Source of the DNA: Streptomyces goshikiensis
GTDB lineage: Bacteria > Actinomycetota > Actinomycetes > Streptomycetales > Streptomycetaceae
Reading direction: 5' to 3'
Length of the DNA stretch: 64,000 bases
Assembly (NCBI RefSeq): GCF_014650555.1
Contig: NZ_BMVE01000001.1
Location: 1,116,001 to 1,180,000 of the forward strand
Of this stretch, positions 42,998 to 52,003 are shown piece after piece; position 1 is the first letter of the stretch, and each line of letters starts with the position of its first letter. A program made the translations under genes and the position numbers. The notes under the pieces are model-generated. The model ran no database searches and was not told the origin of the DNA. It was given only the letters and a program-made list of their open reading frames with translations.

Positions 42998-44800
42998 ATG
43001 GCATCGGTCCCTTCCCTCGCTTCTTCCGTCAATCAGCGCGTCGCGGACGCCCTCGTCTCCGCCCTGCCGGAGGCCGGTGCCGCTGACCCGCTGCTGCGAC
43101 GAAGCGACCGGGCCGACTTCCAGGCCAACGGCATCCTCGCGCTGGCGAAGAAGGCGAAGGCCAATCCGCGTGAGCTGGCGACGACCGTGGTCGGGGGCAT
43201 CCCGACGGGCGGCGAGGGCGATGTGATCCGGGAGATCGAGGTCTCGGGCCCGGGCTTCCTCAACATCACGGTCTCGGACCGGGCGATCATCGAGACGCTG
43301 GCCGCGCGCGCCGGTGACGACCGGCTGGGTGTGCCGCTGAACCCCTCCGCCGGCACGACGGTGATCGACTACGCGCAGCCGAACGTCGCCAAGGAGATGC
43401 ACGTCGGGCACCTGCGCTCGGCCGTGATCGGTGCCGCGATGGTCGAGATCCTGGAGTTCACGGGCGAGAAGGTGGTCCGTCGTCATCACATCGGCGACTG
43501 GGGCACCCAGTTCGGCATGCTCATCCAGTTCCTGATCGAGCACCCGCACGAGCTGGACCACAAGGCCGCCGGTGCCGAGGCGGACATCGAGGTCTCCGGT
43601 GAGGAGGCCATGTCCAACCTGAACCGTCTCTACAAGGCCTCGCGCGCGCTCTTCGACTCCGACGAGGAGTTCAAGACGCGGGCCCGGGCCCGGGTGGTGG
43701 ACCTCCAGGCGGGGGACGCGGAGACCCTCGCCATGTGGCAGCGGTTCGTCGACGAGTCGAAGATCTACTTCTACTCGGTCTTCGACAAGCTGGACATGGA
43801 CATCCAGGACGCGGACGTGGTCGGCGAGTCCGGCTACAACGACATGCTGACGGAGACCTGCAAGCTGCTGGAGGACTCGGGCGTCGCCGTCCGTTCCAAC
43901 GGCGCGCTGTGCGTGTTCTTCGACGAGTACAAGGGGCCGGACGGCAACCCGACCCCGCTGATCGTCCAGAAGTCGGACGGCGGCTTCGGGTACGCGGCGA
44001 CCGACCTGTCGGCGATCCGCGACCGCGTGGGCGGCCTGAAGGCCAGCACCCTCATCTACGTGGTGGACGCGCGCCAGTCGCTCCACTTCAAGATGGTCTT
44101 CGAGACGGCCCGCCGCGCCGGCTGGCTGAACGAGGACGTCCAGGCGGTGCAGCTGGCCTTCGGTACGGTCCTCGGCAAGGACGGCAAGCCGTTCAAGACC
44201 CGTGAGGGCGAGACGGTGCGGCTGGTGGACCTGCTGGACGAGGCCGTGGACCGGGCGACGGCCGTCGTGCGCGAGAAGGCGGAGAAGGTCGGCCTGTCGG
44301 AGGCGGAGATCGTCGAGAACGGCCGGTTCGTCGGCATCGGCGCCGTGAAGTACGCGGACCTCTCGACCTCGGCGGCCCGTGACTACAAGTTCGACCTGGA
44401 CCAGATGGTCTCGCTGAACGGCGACACCTCCGTCTACCTCCAGTACGCGTACGCCCGCATCAGGTCGATCCTGCGCAAGGCGGCCGAGGCGGGTGACCGG
44501 ACGCCGGTCGCGCACCCGGAGCTGGAGCTGGCGCCGGCCGAGCGCGCGCTGGGTCTGCACCTGGACCAGTTCGGCGAGCTGATCGCCGAGGCGGCCGCCG
44601 AGCACGCCCCGCACAAGCTGGCGGCGTACCTGTACCAGCTGTCCTCGCTGTTCACGACGTTCTACGACCAGTGCCCGGTCATCAAGCCGGAGCCGGAGCT
44701 GGTCGTCGGCGAGAACCGGCTGTTCCTGTGCGACCTGACGGCGCGGACGCTCACCAAGGGCATGTCCCTGCTGGGCATCCGGACGCCCGAGCGCCTCTGA
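42998..44800 (+). CDS. argS: Arginyl-tRNA synthetase
   Basis: A 600-residue class I synthetase that charges tRNA-Arg. The N-terminal Add-1 domain (about 1-105) is followed by the HIGH-type [11 protein letters not shown] (about 136-146), the catalytic fold, a stem-contact region with [17 protein letters not shown] and the DALR anticodon-binding domain (about 470-600, [12 protein letters not shown] onward). CAGGAACGGCAG precedes the ATG at 42998. It is divergent from lysS and followed by a strong terminator. Confidence 0.97.
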   Translation: MASVPSLASSVNQRVADALVSALPEAGAADPLLRRSDRADFQANGILALAKKAKANPRELATTVVGGIPTGGEGDVIREIEVSGPGFLNITVSDRAIIETLAARAGDDRLGVPLNPSAGTTVIDYAQPNVAKEMHVGHLRSAVIGAAMVEILEFTGEKVVRRHHIGDWGTQFGMLIQFLIEHPHELDHKAAGAEADIEVSGEEAMSNLNRLYKASRALFDSDEEFKTRARARVVDLQAGDAETLAMWQRFVDESKIYFYSVFDKLDMDIQDADVVGESGYNDMLTETCKLLEDSGVAVRSNGALCVFFDEYKGPDGNPTPLIVQKSDGGFGYAATDLSAIRDRVGGLKASTLIYVVDARQSLHFKMVFETARRAGWLNEDVQAVQLAFGTVLGKDGKPFKTREGETVRLVDLLDEAVDRATAVVREKAEKVGLSEAEIVENGRFVGIGAVKYADLSTSAARDYKFDLDQMVSLNGDTSVYLQYAYARIRSILRKAAEAGDRTPVAHPELELAPAERALGLHLDQFGELIAEAAAEHAPHKLAAYLYQLSSLFTTFYDQCPVIKPEPELVVGENRLFLCDLTARTLTKGMSLLGIRTPERL

Positions 44801-44824
44801 CGGCTCTCGCTCCGCCGGTGTGAC

Positions 44825-44865
44825 GAGGCGCACAGGGAACGTTCTCCCTGTGCGCCTCCTCTTTT
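44825..44865 (+). terminator. Rho-independent terminator of argS
   Basis: GAGGCGCACAGGGA (44825-44838) pairs perfectly with 44845-44858 across a 6-nt loop and is followed by CTCTTTT. Confidence 0.92.
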
Positions 44866-44913
44866 GGGTGTCGCGGCCGTCCACTCGGCCGCACCACCGA
44901 GGGGGGAGCGCTC

Positions 44914-45345
44914 ATGGACGAGACAGCACGGCGGCGCCGTACGGGGGTCGTGGTGGCGGCGGTCCTGGCCGCCGACGGGCTCGCGCACCTGTACTGGGCC
45001 ACCGGCCTGACCTGGCCCGCCGCGAGCGAGCGGGCGCTGTCGCTGGCGGTGATCGGCCTGGAGGTGTCCTTCGCGCCGCGCGTGGTGCTGCCGCTCGCGG
45101 CGCTGACCCTGACGGCCGCCGGCGCGGTCCTGGCGCACGCCCACGGCCGCGGCGGGCGTCCCGCGCGGCTGGTGACGGGGGCCGTCGCGGGCGGGCTGGT
45201 GGTGCGGGGCCTCGCGGGGCTGGGGTGGGCGGCCGGGCTCCTCGACAGCCCGGCCGGCCCGTTCCGGGCCCTCAACCTCGCCCTGTACACGCCCGTCTGC
45301 CTCGGTCTGGGCTGGGCGGCGGCCCGGCTGGCGCGCGTCCGGTGA
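44914..45345 (+). CDS. DUF3995-type membrane protein
   Basis: A 143-residue protein with four helices. The first, VVVAAVLAADGLAHLYWATGLTWP in part, and the closing PFRALNLALYTPVCLGLGWAA match the DUF3995 layout. The function is unknown. Its stop overlaps the GTG of the next gene, a sigma factor, in the form GTGA, so the two are coupled. A membrane protein paired with an ECF-like sigma factor can act as a sensor or anti-sigma, but it lacks a clear cytoplasmic anti-sigma domain. Confidence 0.83.
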   Translation: MDETARRRRTGVVVAAVLAADGLAHLYWATGLTWPAASERALSLAVIGLEVSFAPRVVLPLAALTLTAAGAVLAHAHGRGGRPARLVTGAVAGGLVVRGLAGLGWAAGLLDSPAGPFRALNLALYTPVCLGLGWAAARLARVR

Positions 45346-45854
45346 GCCCGGTCGCCGGGGAGGACCGCGGGATCGCCCTCGCCCGGGCGGCCCGCGCCGG
45401 GAACACCCTCGCGATGCACGATCTGCTCGACCACCTCACCCCGTACATCGCCCGGATCTGCGTCCCGATCGCGCTGGCCGACGGCCCGGACGCCACGCAG
45501 GAGGCGCTGGTCGCCGTGTTCCGGGCGCTACGGGGCCTGCGCGAGCCGGAGGCCCTGTACGGCTGGGTGCGGGCGATCGCGGTCCGCGAGGCGGTACGGG
45601 TCGCCCGGCGCGCGGCGCGGGCGGTGCCGGCCGAGCTGGCCGACGTACCGGAGCGCGGGGATCCGCAGCTGGCGGCCGACATCGGCGACGTGCTGGCCCG
45701 GCTCTCCCCGGGGCACCGGGCCGTCCTGGTCCTGCGGGACGTCGAGGGCCTGGACGAGGAGGCCGCGGCGGCCGTCCTGGGCGTTCCGGCGGGCACCGCC
45801 AAATCCCGGCTGCACCGGGCCCGTTCGAGTTTCCGGAAGGCGTGGTTCTCATGA
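45342..45854 (+). CDS. ECF-like RNA polymerase sigma factor
   Basis: A 170-residue sigma-70 family protein with regions 2 and 4 only. Region 2 includes DATQEALVAVFRALRGL and GWVRAIAVREAVR; region 4 contains LARLSPGHRAVLVLRDVEGL and the helix-turn-helix VPAGTAKSRLHRARSSF. It probably directs RNA polymerase to a small regulon. It is coupled at both ends (GTGA with the DUF3995 gene, ATGA with the SRPBCC gene). No typical zinc anti-sigma gene is adjacent. Confidence 0.9.
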   Translation: MSPVAGEDRGIALARAARAGNTLAMHDLLDHLTPYIARICVPIALADGPDATQEALVAVFRALRGLREPEALYGWVRAIAVREAVRVARRAARAVPAELADVPERGDPQLAADIGDVLARLSPGHRAVLVLRDVEGLDEEAAAAVLGVPAGTAKSRLHRARSSFRKAWFS

Positions 45855-46312
45855 CGGCGTACGCGAGTGGCGCGGCCGCGATCGACACGGTGGCCCGGCT
45901 GCGGGTCATGGCGGCCGGGGTGCGCGGGGCGCGGGTGGTCGAGCGGGTCGTTCCGGCGCCGGTGGAGCGGGTGTGGGCGCTCATGTCCGACCTGGAGGGA
46001 GAGTTCGGGCGCTTCCAGCCGGACATGCGGCGGGTCCGCGTCGTGCGGGTGGCCGGTGACCGCGTGGAGGCGGTGGCCCGCAGCCGGTGGGGGCTGCGGG
46101 CGCGTCTGCGCGGGGTGCTGCGGCCCGGCTGGTGCTGGCTGCAGAGCCGGTTCCTGATCATCGGCATGGCGGCCGCGCCGGAGCCGGGCGGCGGCACCCG
46201 TGTGGCCCTGACGGGCGGCGTCCGCGTCCCGGGCCGCGCGGCGGTCGTCCCGCTGGGCGCGGCGGCGGAACTCGCGGAGGCGATGGCCCGCCTGGAGGCC
46301 CGTCTGGGCTGA
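45851..46312 (+). CDS. SRPBCC family protein
   Basis: A 153-residue helix-grip domain protein. The start VVERVVPAPVERVWALMSDLEGEFGRFQPD in part and the central RVAGDRVEAVARSRWGLRARLRGVL are typical of polyketide-cyclase/START-like proteins, which bind lipids or other hydrophobic ligands. Its ATG overlaps the sigma factor stop by 4 nt. Together with the DUF3995 protein it may sense or modify a membrane ligand for the sigma factor; this is inference. Confidence 0.85.
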   Translation: MTAYASGAAAIDTVARLRVMAAGVRGARVVERVVPAPVERVWALMSDLEGEFGRFQPDMRRVRVVRVAGDRVEAVARSRWGLRARLRGVLRPGWCWLQSRFLIIGMAAAPEPGGGTRVALTGGVRVPGRAAVVPLGAAAELAEAMARLEARLG

Positions 46313-46315
46313 GCC

Positions 46316-46714
46316 TCAGGCGTCGAACTCGGACCACACCACCTTGCCGGGGGTGCGCGCGCCGACCCCCCACCGATCGGCGAGCGCCTCGACGAGGAAC
46401 AGCCCGCGGCCGTGCTCGGCCGACGTGTTCCGGCCGGAGCGCCGGGGCCGTCCGGGGCCGCTGTCGTGGACCTCGACCCGTACGACGCCCTCGAAGCGGA
46501 GCAGCCGCAGCCGGTAGCCCCGGCCGGGCGGGACGCCCTGCAGCAGGGCGTTGGTGGTCAGTTCGCTCACGCAGAGCAACAGGTCGTCCCGGCGCGATGT
46601 CACACCCCACGCGTCAAGGGTCACATCGGTGAACTCCCTGGCAGAGCGCACCGTTTGAAGACTCCGCGGGTAGAACCGGTCCCGCATCAAGGCGGGTTGA
46701 ATGTTCAGATTCAC
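46316..46714 (-). CDS. ATP-binding HATPase_c (RsbW-like) regulatory protein
   Basis: A 132-residue GHKL-fold protein. The N box is SELTTNALLQG, the G1 box HDSGPGRP and the G2 box EHGRGLFLVEALADRWG. This is the small serine-kinase/anti-sigma-like form very common in Streptomyces, usually lying next to XRE/DUF397 genes, as here. It may phosphorylate or bind a partner, but the partner is unknown. It is divergent from the XRE gene at 46828. Confidence 0.9.
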   Translation of the reverse strand: MNLNIQPALMRDRFYPRSLQTVRSAREFTDVTLDAWGVTSRRDDLLLCVSELTTNALLQGVPPGRGYRLRLLRFEGVVRVEVHDSGPGRPRRSGRNTSAEHGRGLFLVEALADRWGVGARTPGKVVWSEFDA

Positions 46715-46827
46715 CTGACGATCGTCGCCGTCCGTGACTACCGTGTTGCACTACGGCAGTCCGTACCTCCCGCCCTGTACGGGTTGGGTACGGGTACTTC
46801 GCAGGCGCAGGTGGGGAGTTCTGGTTC

Positions 46828-47652
46828 ATGCCACCAAGGAAGAGGGCGCGGCCCAACGCAAACGCGATGAGGATGGTCGGCGAGCAGGTCGCCGTCGGCC
46901 GAGTCGCCAAGGGACTGACACAGAGGGAACTCGGGAAGGAGGTGGGGCTCCAGGAGGAGAGCATCGCCTCAATCGAACAGGGCAGGCGTTCCCTGATGCC
47001 GGACGTGGCGGAGCTGATGGACCGGGTGCTGGGTCTGCCCGGGCTGCTCACGGTCGCCGCGCACAAGATGCCGCAGATGGACGTGATACCGCCGTGGGCG
47101 GAACCGCTGATGAAGCTGGAGAAGAAGGCCCAGGCCCTGTCCTCCTACGAAAATCAGGTCATCCCGGGGCTGCTCCAGACCGAGGCCTACGCGGAGGCGG
47201 TCTTCCGCAGCCGCATCCCGATCTACACCGAGGGCGAGATCGCCGATCAGATCGCCGCCCGCATCGAGCGGCAGGCGGTGCTCCGCCGGGAAAACCCGAT
47301 GCTGGCCAGCTTCGTCATCTGGGAACCGGTCCTCCGGTGCCCGCTGGGCGGCCCGGAGGTCCTCCGGGAACAGCTGCGCCACCTGCTGGCGTGCTCACGA
47401 CTGCCGGGCGTCATGATCCAGGTCCTGCTCGCGAGCGACGTGACCCATCCCGCGCTGGACGGCCCGTTCGTCCTGCTGGAAACCCAGAACCACGAGCACA
47501 TCGCGTATGTCGAAAGCCAACGCGGCAGCCTGGTCGTCTCCGACCTCGACGAGGTCAGCATCATGGCGATGAGGTATGCAATGCTGCGGACTCAGGCCCT
47601 CAACCCCGATGACACCAGGGACCTGTTGACCAGGCTGCTAGGAGATACATGA
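46828..47652 (+). CDS. XRE-family regulator with DUF5753 domain (WhiJ-like)
   Basis: A 274-residue DNA-binding protein. The N-terminal helix-turn-helix (GLTQRELGKEVGLQEESIASIEQG in part, about 35-55) is followed by a DUF5753 domain (about 95-270) that begins EKKAQALSSYENQVIPGLLQTEAYAEAV in part. This family works with small DUF397 partners in morphological development and secondary metabolism, as with WhiJ. The next gene is such a partner and overlaps by 4 nt. Confidence 0.92.
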   Translation: MPPRKRARPNANAMRMVGEQVAVGRVAKGLTQRELGKEVGLQEESIASIEQGRRSLMPDVAELMDRVLGLPGLLTVAAHKMPQMDVIPPWAEPLMKLEKKAQALSSYENQVIPGLLQTEAYAEAVFRSRIPIYTEGEIADQIAARIERQAVLRRENPMLASFVIWEPVLRCPLGGPEVLREQLRHLLACSRLPGVMIQVLLASDVTHPALDGPFVLLETQNHEHIAYVESQRGSLVVSDLDEVSIMAMRYAMLRTQALNPDDTRDLLTRLLGDT

Positions 47653-47894
47653 GCACCGAACTCAAGTGGTTCAAGTCGAGCTACAGCGGCAGCGACGGCG
47701 GCAACTGCCTGGAAGCGGCCATCGTCTGGAGGAAGTCCAGCTACAGCGGTAGTGAGGGCGGCAACTGCGTCGAAATGGCCCCCTGCACGTCGGTGGACGA
47801 GGTGCACGTGCGGGACTCGAAGGTCCCGCACGGCCCCACGCTCACCCTCTCGCCCTCAACCTGGGCGGGTCTGACTCACTGGGTCAGCGGATAG
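47649..47894 (+). CDS. DUF397 protein with duplicated SSYSG motif
   Basis: An 81-residue small acidic protein, the usual partner of the XRE/DUF5753 regulator. Typical members have one W-K-S-S-Y-S-G...GNCVE block; here the block occurs twice (WFKSSYSGSDGGNCLEAA and WRKSSYSGSEGGNCVEMA), 20 residues apart, from a 60-bp duplication. The rest, VRDSKVPHGPTLTLSPSTW, is standard. ATG 47649 overlaps the regulator stop. Its final 19 bp overlap the opposing DUF1876 gene. Confidence 0.92.
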   Translation: MSTELKWFKSSYSGSDGGNCLEAAIVWRKSSYSGSEGGNCVEMAPCTSVDEVHVRDSKVPHGPTLTLSPSTWAGLTHWVSG

Positions 47895-48148
47895 GAGTTC
47901 CTGCCCGAGGCGTCGTCGATCTCGGCGTGCGCCTTCTGCAAGAGCTGCGACGCGAGATCCATCAGCGCCCGCGATCCCGCGATCTCCTCGCCGACCCGCA
48001 GCTGCTCCGGGTCGGTGGGGTGGCGCATGGCATAGCCGCGCGCCCTCATCTCGGAGCCGTCCCCGAGTCTGACCAGGGCAGCCGCGCTCGTGCGGTTGCC
48101 CTCCTCGGTGAATTCCAGCTCCACATGCCACCCGACCAGCGTCGGCAT
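47876..48148 (-). CDS. DUF1876 family protein (dsRBD-like)
   Basis: A 90-residue protein of the actinobacterial DUF1876 type. The start MPTLVGWHVELEFTEEG in part, the RARGYAMRHPTDPEQLRVGEEIAGSRAL core and the C-terminal helix are characteristic; the fold resembles a double-stranded-RNA-binding domain. The function is unknown. It is convergent with the DUF397 gene and overlaps it by 19 bp. Confidence 0.9.
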   Translation of the reverse strand: MPTLVGWHVELEFTEEGNRTSAAALVRLGDGSEMRARGYAMRHPTDPEQLRVGEEIAGSRALMDLASQLLQKAHAEIDDASGRNSYPLTQ

Positions 48149-48240
48149 GGTGGATCACCTCCAGAGGTCGACCTCCATCCCTCCAGGGTGCTCCCGGCAT
48201 GCGGCAGGGGCCAGTCGGCGGAACCCGTGGCCCGACGCGG

Positions 48241-49242
48241 TCAGCGCTCCCGGCGGAGCCAGCCCGCGACCTCGGTCGCCCAGTAGGTGAGGATCGTGTC
48301 CGCGCCCGCCCGCTTGATGCCGAGGAGGCTCTCCAGGATGGCGCGGTCGCGGTCGATCCAGCCCTTCTCGGCCGCCGCCTCGATCATCGCGAACTCGCCG
48401 CTGATCTGGTAGGCGGACACCGGTACGTCCACGGCCTGCGCGACCCGGTGGAGGATGTCCAGGTAGGGGCCGGCGGGCTTGACCATCACCATGTCGGCGC
48501 CCTCGTCCAGGTCCAGCGCCAGCTCCCGCAGGGACTCGCGGGCGTTCGCCGGGTCCTGCTGGTACGTCTTGCGGTCGCCCTGGAGCGAGGAGCCGACGGC
48601 CTCGCGGAAGGGGCCGTAGAAGGCGGAGGAGTACTTCGCGGTGTACGCGAGGATCGAGACGTCCTCGTGGCCGGTCTCGTCGAGGGCGTCGCGGATGACG
48701 CCGACCTGGCCGTCCATCATGCCGCTGGGGCCGACCACGTGGACGCCCGCGTCCGCCTGGACCTGGGCCATCTCCGCGTAGCGCTCCAGCGTGGCGTCGT
48801 TGTCGACGCGGCCGTTCTCGTCCAGGACGCCGCAGTGGCCGTGGTCGGTGTACTCGTCCAGGCACAGGTCCGACATGATGACGAGGTCGTCGCCGACCTC
48901 GGCCCTCACGTCGCGGATCGCGAGCTGGAGGATGCCGTCCGGCTCGGTGCCCGCCGTGCCCAGCGCGTCCTTGTTCTCGTCGGCCGGGACGCCGAAGAGC
49001 ATGATGCCGGAGACGCCCGCCTCCACCGCCTCCACGGCGGCCTTCCGCAGCGTGTCCCGGGTGTGCTGGACCACGCCCGGCATCGCGGAGATGGCGGCGG
49101 GCTCGCTGATGCCCTCGCGCACGAACGCGGGGAGGATCAGGTCCGAGGGGTGCAGCCGGGTCTCCGCGACCATGCGCCGCATCGCCGGGGTGGTCCGCAG
49201 CCGGCGGGGCCGGGAGCCGGGGAAGGATCCGTACGCGCTCAT
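48241..49242 (-). CDS. hemB: Delta-aminolevulinic acid dehydratase (porphobilinogen synthase) HemB
   Basis: A 333-residue TIM-barrel enzyme that condenses two 5-aminolevulinate molecules to porphobilinogen. The two Schiff-base lysines are in [10 protein letters not shown] (about 255) and in [16 protein letters not shown] (about 200). [13 protein letters not shown] is the metal-binding region with His/Cys ligands. The start is ATG 49242. It is separated from hemD by a 13-bp stem terminator, so it is probably expressed from its own promoter. Confidence 0.96.
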   Translation of the reverse strand: MSAYGSFPGSRPRRLRTTPAMRRMVAETRLHPSDLILPAFVREGISEPAAISAMPGVVQHTRDTLRKAAVEAVEAGVSGIMLFGVPADENKDALGTAGTEPDGILQLAIRDVRAEVGDDLVIMSDLCLDEYTDHGHCGVLDENGRVDNDATLERYAEMAQVQADAGVHVVGPSGMMDGQVGVIRDALDETGHEDVSILAYTAKYSSAFYGPFREAVGSSLQGDRKTYQQDPANARESLRELALDLDEGADMVMVKPAGPYLDILHRVAQAVDVPVSAYQISGEFAMIEAAAEKGWIDRDRAILESLLGIKRAGADTILTYWATEVAGWLRRER

Positions 49243-49319
49243 ACTCAGTCGCCTCTTCGAGCTTCGAGAACAGTCGGGAACCAGCGTAGGCCGTGTCCGG
49301 CGGGCCCCCGGCACGGGTC

Positions 49320-49350
49320 AGGGCCCGGACGCGCGGTGCGTCCGGGCCCT
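49320..49350 (-). terminator. Terminator between hemD and hemB
   Basis: AGGGCCCGGACGC (49320-49332) and its perfect inverse (49338-49350) form a 13-bp stem with a 5-nt loop, 20 nt after the hemD stop codon. Confidence 0.78.
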
Positions 49351-49370
49351 GATCAACTCCTGCCCACCGC

Positions 49371-51038
49371 TCAGGTGGTGCGGCGCCGGCGGGCGCCGGG
49401 GCGGCGCTCGCTCGGCCGGAACACCGTCTCGCCGGCCTCCTTGGCCGCCTCGCGGCGGGCCGCGCCGTACTCGGCCAGGGCCTCGGCCAGCTTGCCGACG
49501 CTCGGCTCGGGCGACAGGACGTCCACGCGCAGGCCGTGCTCCTCCGCCGTCTTCGCGGTCGCCGGGCCGATGCAGGCGATCACGGTGACGTTGTGCGGCT
49601 TGCCGGCGATGCCGACGAGGTTGCGCACGGTGGAGGACGAGGTGAAGAGAACGGCGTCGAAGCCGCCGCCCTTGATGGCCTCGCGGGTGTCCGCCGGCGG
49701 CGGAGAGGCGCGCACGGTGCGGTAGGCCGTGACGTCGTCGACCTCCCAGCCGAGCTCTATCAGGCCCGCGACCAGCGTCTCGGTCGCGATGTCGGCGCGC
49801 GGCAGGAAGACGCGGTCGATCGGGTCGAAGACCGGGTCGTAGGGCGGCCAGTCCTCCAGCAGCCCGGCGGCGGACTGCTCGCCGCTCGGCACCAGGTCCG
49901 GCTTGACGCCGAACTCGACGAGCGCGGCGGCGGTCTGCTCGCCCACGGCGGCGACCTTGATCCCGGCGAAGGCGCGGGCGTCGAGCCCGTACTCCTCGAA
50001 CTTCTCGCGGACGGCCTTCACGGCGTTGACCGAGGTGAAGGCGATCCACTCGTAGCGTCCGGTGACGAGCCCCTTGACGGCCCGCTCCATCTGCTGCGGG
50101 GTGCGCGGCGGCTCCACGGCGATGGTCGGCACCTCGTGCGGCACCGCGCCGTACGAACGGAGCTGGTCGGAGAGCGAAGCGGCCTGCTCCTTGGTGCGCG
50201 GCACGAGCACCCGCCAGCCGAACAGCGGCTTCGACTCGAACCAGGCCAGCTCCTCGCGGCGCGCGGTGGCGCCGTGCTCACCGACCACGGCTATGACCGG
50301 GCGGGCGCCCTCGGGCGAGGGGAGGACCTTGCCCTGCTTGAACACCGTGGCGATGGTGCCGAGGGTCGCGCTCCAGGTGCGCTGGCGGGTCGTGGTGCCG
50401 CCCACGGTCACCGTCAGCTGGGTGTCGGGCTTGCGCCCGGCGCTGACCAGCTCGGCGGCGGCCGCCGACACCGTCTCCAGCGTCGCGGAGACGACGAGGA
50501 CGCCGTCGCTGGCGCCGACCTCGCTCCAGCAGCGCGCCGAGGCGGTGCGGGCGTCGACGAAGCGGACGTCCGCGCCCTGTTCGCCGCGGAGCGGGACACC
50601 CGCGTAGGCGGGCACGCCGACGGCGGTCGCGACGCCGGGGACCACCTCGAAGGGGATGCCCGCGGTGGCGCAGGCGAGCATCTCCTGGGCCGCGTTGCCG
50701 TCGAGTCCGGGGTCTCCGGTGACGGCACGCACGACCCGCCTGCCGGAGCGCGCGGCCTCCATGACAAGATTGGCCGCGTCCCGGATCGCCGGGATACCGG
50801 CGGCTGCTGACGCTTCGTCAGCGATCGTCAGCTGCGGCGTGTCGACACCCGCGCGCGCATGCGTACGTACGACATCGAGCACCTCGGGCTCCGCGATCAG
50901 TACGTCCGCGGCCGTGAGCGCCTCGACGGCGCGCAGCGTGAGCAGACCCGGGTCGCCGGGGCCGGCACCGAGGAAGGTGACGTGTCCCTGGGCGGCGACG
51001 GCCGGAAGGGCGGAGGTGGTCGGACGTGAGGGGTTCAA
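49371..51038 (-). CDS. hemD: Bifunctional uroporphyrinogen-III C-methyltransferase / uroporphyrinogen-III synthase
   Basis: A 555-residue fusion. Residues about 17-255 are a SAM uroporphyrinogen methyltransferase (GAGPGDPGLLTLRAVEAL, then RAVTGDPGLDGNA), and residues about 275-530 are uroporphyrinogen-III synthase (GWRVLVPRTKEQAASLSDQL, AFTSVNAVKAVREKF). The synthase closes the tetrapyrrole ring; the methyltransferase feeds precorrin-2 for sirohaem and cobalamin. The start is an unusual TTG at 51038, overlapping the hemC stop in the form TTGA. Confidence 0.94.
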   Translation of the reverse strand: MNPSRPTTSALPAVAAQGHVTFLGAGPGDPGLLTLRAVEALTAADVLIAEPEVLDVVRTHARAGVDTPQLTIADEASAAAGIPAIRDAANLVMEAARSGRRVVRAVTGDPGLDGNAAQEMLACATAGIPFEVVPGVATAVGVPAYAGVPLRGEQGADVRFVDARTASARCWSEVGASDGVLVVSATLETVSAAAAELVSAGRKPDTQLTVTVGGTTTRQRTWSATLGTIATVFKQGKVLPSPEGARPVIAVVGEHGATARREELAWFESKPLFGWRVLVPRTKEQAASLSDQLRSYGAVPHEVPTIAVEPPRTPQQMERAVKGLVTGRYEWIAFTSVNAVKAVREKFEEYGLDARAFAGIKVAAVGEQTAAALVEFGVKPDLVPSGEQSAAGLLEDWPPYDPVFDPIDRVFLPRADIATETLVAGLIELGWEVDDVTAYRTVRASPPPADTREAIKGGGFDAVLFTSSSTVRNLVGIAGKPHNVTVIACIGPATAKTAEEHGLRVDVLSPEPSVGKLAEALAEYGAARREAAKEAGETVFRPSERRPGARRRRTT

Positions 51039-52003
51039 AGCGATCGCTCCCCCATAAGACCGGCCGCGCCCTTGGCCAGCATCTCGTCCGCGAGTTCGCG
51101 GCCGAGCGCCATGGCGTCGTCGTACGACTGGGGCACGGGACCGGTGGTGGACAGCTGCACGAGCGTCGTGCCGTCGAGGGTGCCGACGACGCCGCGCAGG
51201 CGCATTTCATTGACAATCTGCCCGTCGGCCAGGAGGTCGGCGAGCGCGCCCACGGGGGCGCTGCAGCCGGCCTCCAGGGCGGCGAGCAGGGAACGCTCGG
51301 CGGTCACGGCGGCCCGGGTGTGCGGGTCGTCGAGTTCGGCGAGCGCGGCGATGAGCTCCGCGTCGGACGCGAGGCACTCCACGGCCAGGGCGCCCTGGCC
51401 GGGAGCCGGCAGCACACTGTCCACGGACAGGAAGTCGGTCGCCTCATCACTGCGGCCGATCCGGTTGAGGCCGGCGGCCGCGAGGACGACGGCGTCGAGC
51501 TCGCCGTTCCGTACGAAGCCGATCCGGGTGTCGACGTTGCCGCGGATGGCGACCGTCTCGATGCGCTTGCCGAGGGCGCGCGCGGCGTGGTTGAGCTGCG
51601 CCATGCGGCGCGGCGAACCGGTTCCGACGCGGGCGCCGTCGGGCAGCTGCTCGAAGGTCAGGCCGTCGCGGGCGACGAGCGCGTCGCGCGGGTCCTCGCG
51701 GGGCGGCATGGCCGCGATCACGAGGTCGTCGGGCTGGGTGGTCGGCAGGTCCTTCAGCGAGTGCACGGCGAAGTCGATCTCGCCGCGCAGCAGGGCGTCG
51801 CGCAGCGCCGTCACGAAGACGCCGGTGCCGCCGATCTGCGCGAGGTGCTCACGGGAGACGTCCCCGTACGTCGTGATCTCCACGAGCTCTACGGGGCGGC
51901 CGGTGATGGCCCGGACCGCGTCGGCGACATGGCCGGACTGGGACATGGCCAGCTTGCTGCGCCGCGTGCCGAGCCGCAGGGGCTGGTCGAGACGTGGATT
52001 CAT
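51035..52003 (-). CDS. hemC: Hydroxymethylbilane synthase HemC
   Basis: A 322-residue porphobilinogen deaminase that builds the linear tetrapyrrole. The LRLGTRRSKLAMSQS start, the HSLKDLPT loop, the RRMAQLN Arg-rich region and the Cys that carries the dipyrromethane cofactor (GCSAPVGALA, about residue 257) are all present. It overlaps hemA upstream and hemD downstream by 4 nt each. The product passes directly to the HemD synthase domain. Confidence 0.97.
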   Translation of the reverse strand: MNPRLDQPLRLGTRRSKLAMSQSGHVADAVRAITGRPVELVEITTYGDVSREHLAQIGGTGVFVTALRDALLRGEIDFAVHSLKDLPTTQPDDLVIAAMPPREDPRDALVARDGLTFEQLPDGARVGTGSPRRMAQLNHAARALGKRIETVAIRGNVDTRIGFVRNGELDAVVLAAAGLNRIGRSDEATDFLSVDSVLPAPGQGALAVECLASDAELIAALAELDDPHTRAAVTAERSLLAALEAGCSAPVGALADLLADGQIVNEMRLRGVVGTLDGTTLVQLSTTGPVPQSYDDAMALGRELADEMLAKGAAGLMGERSL

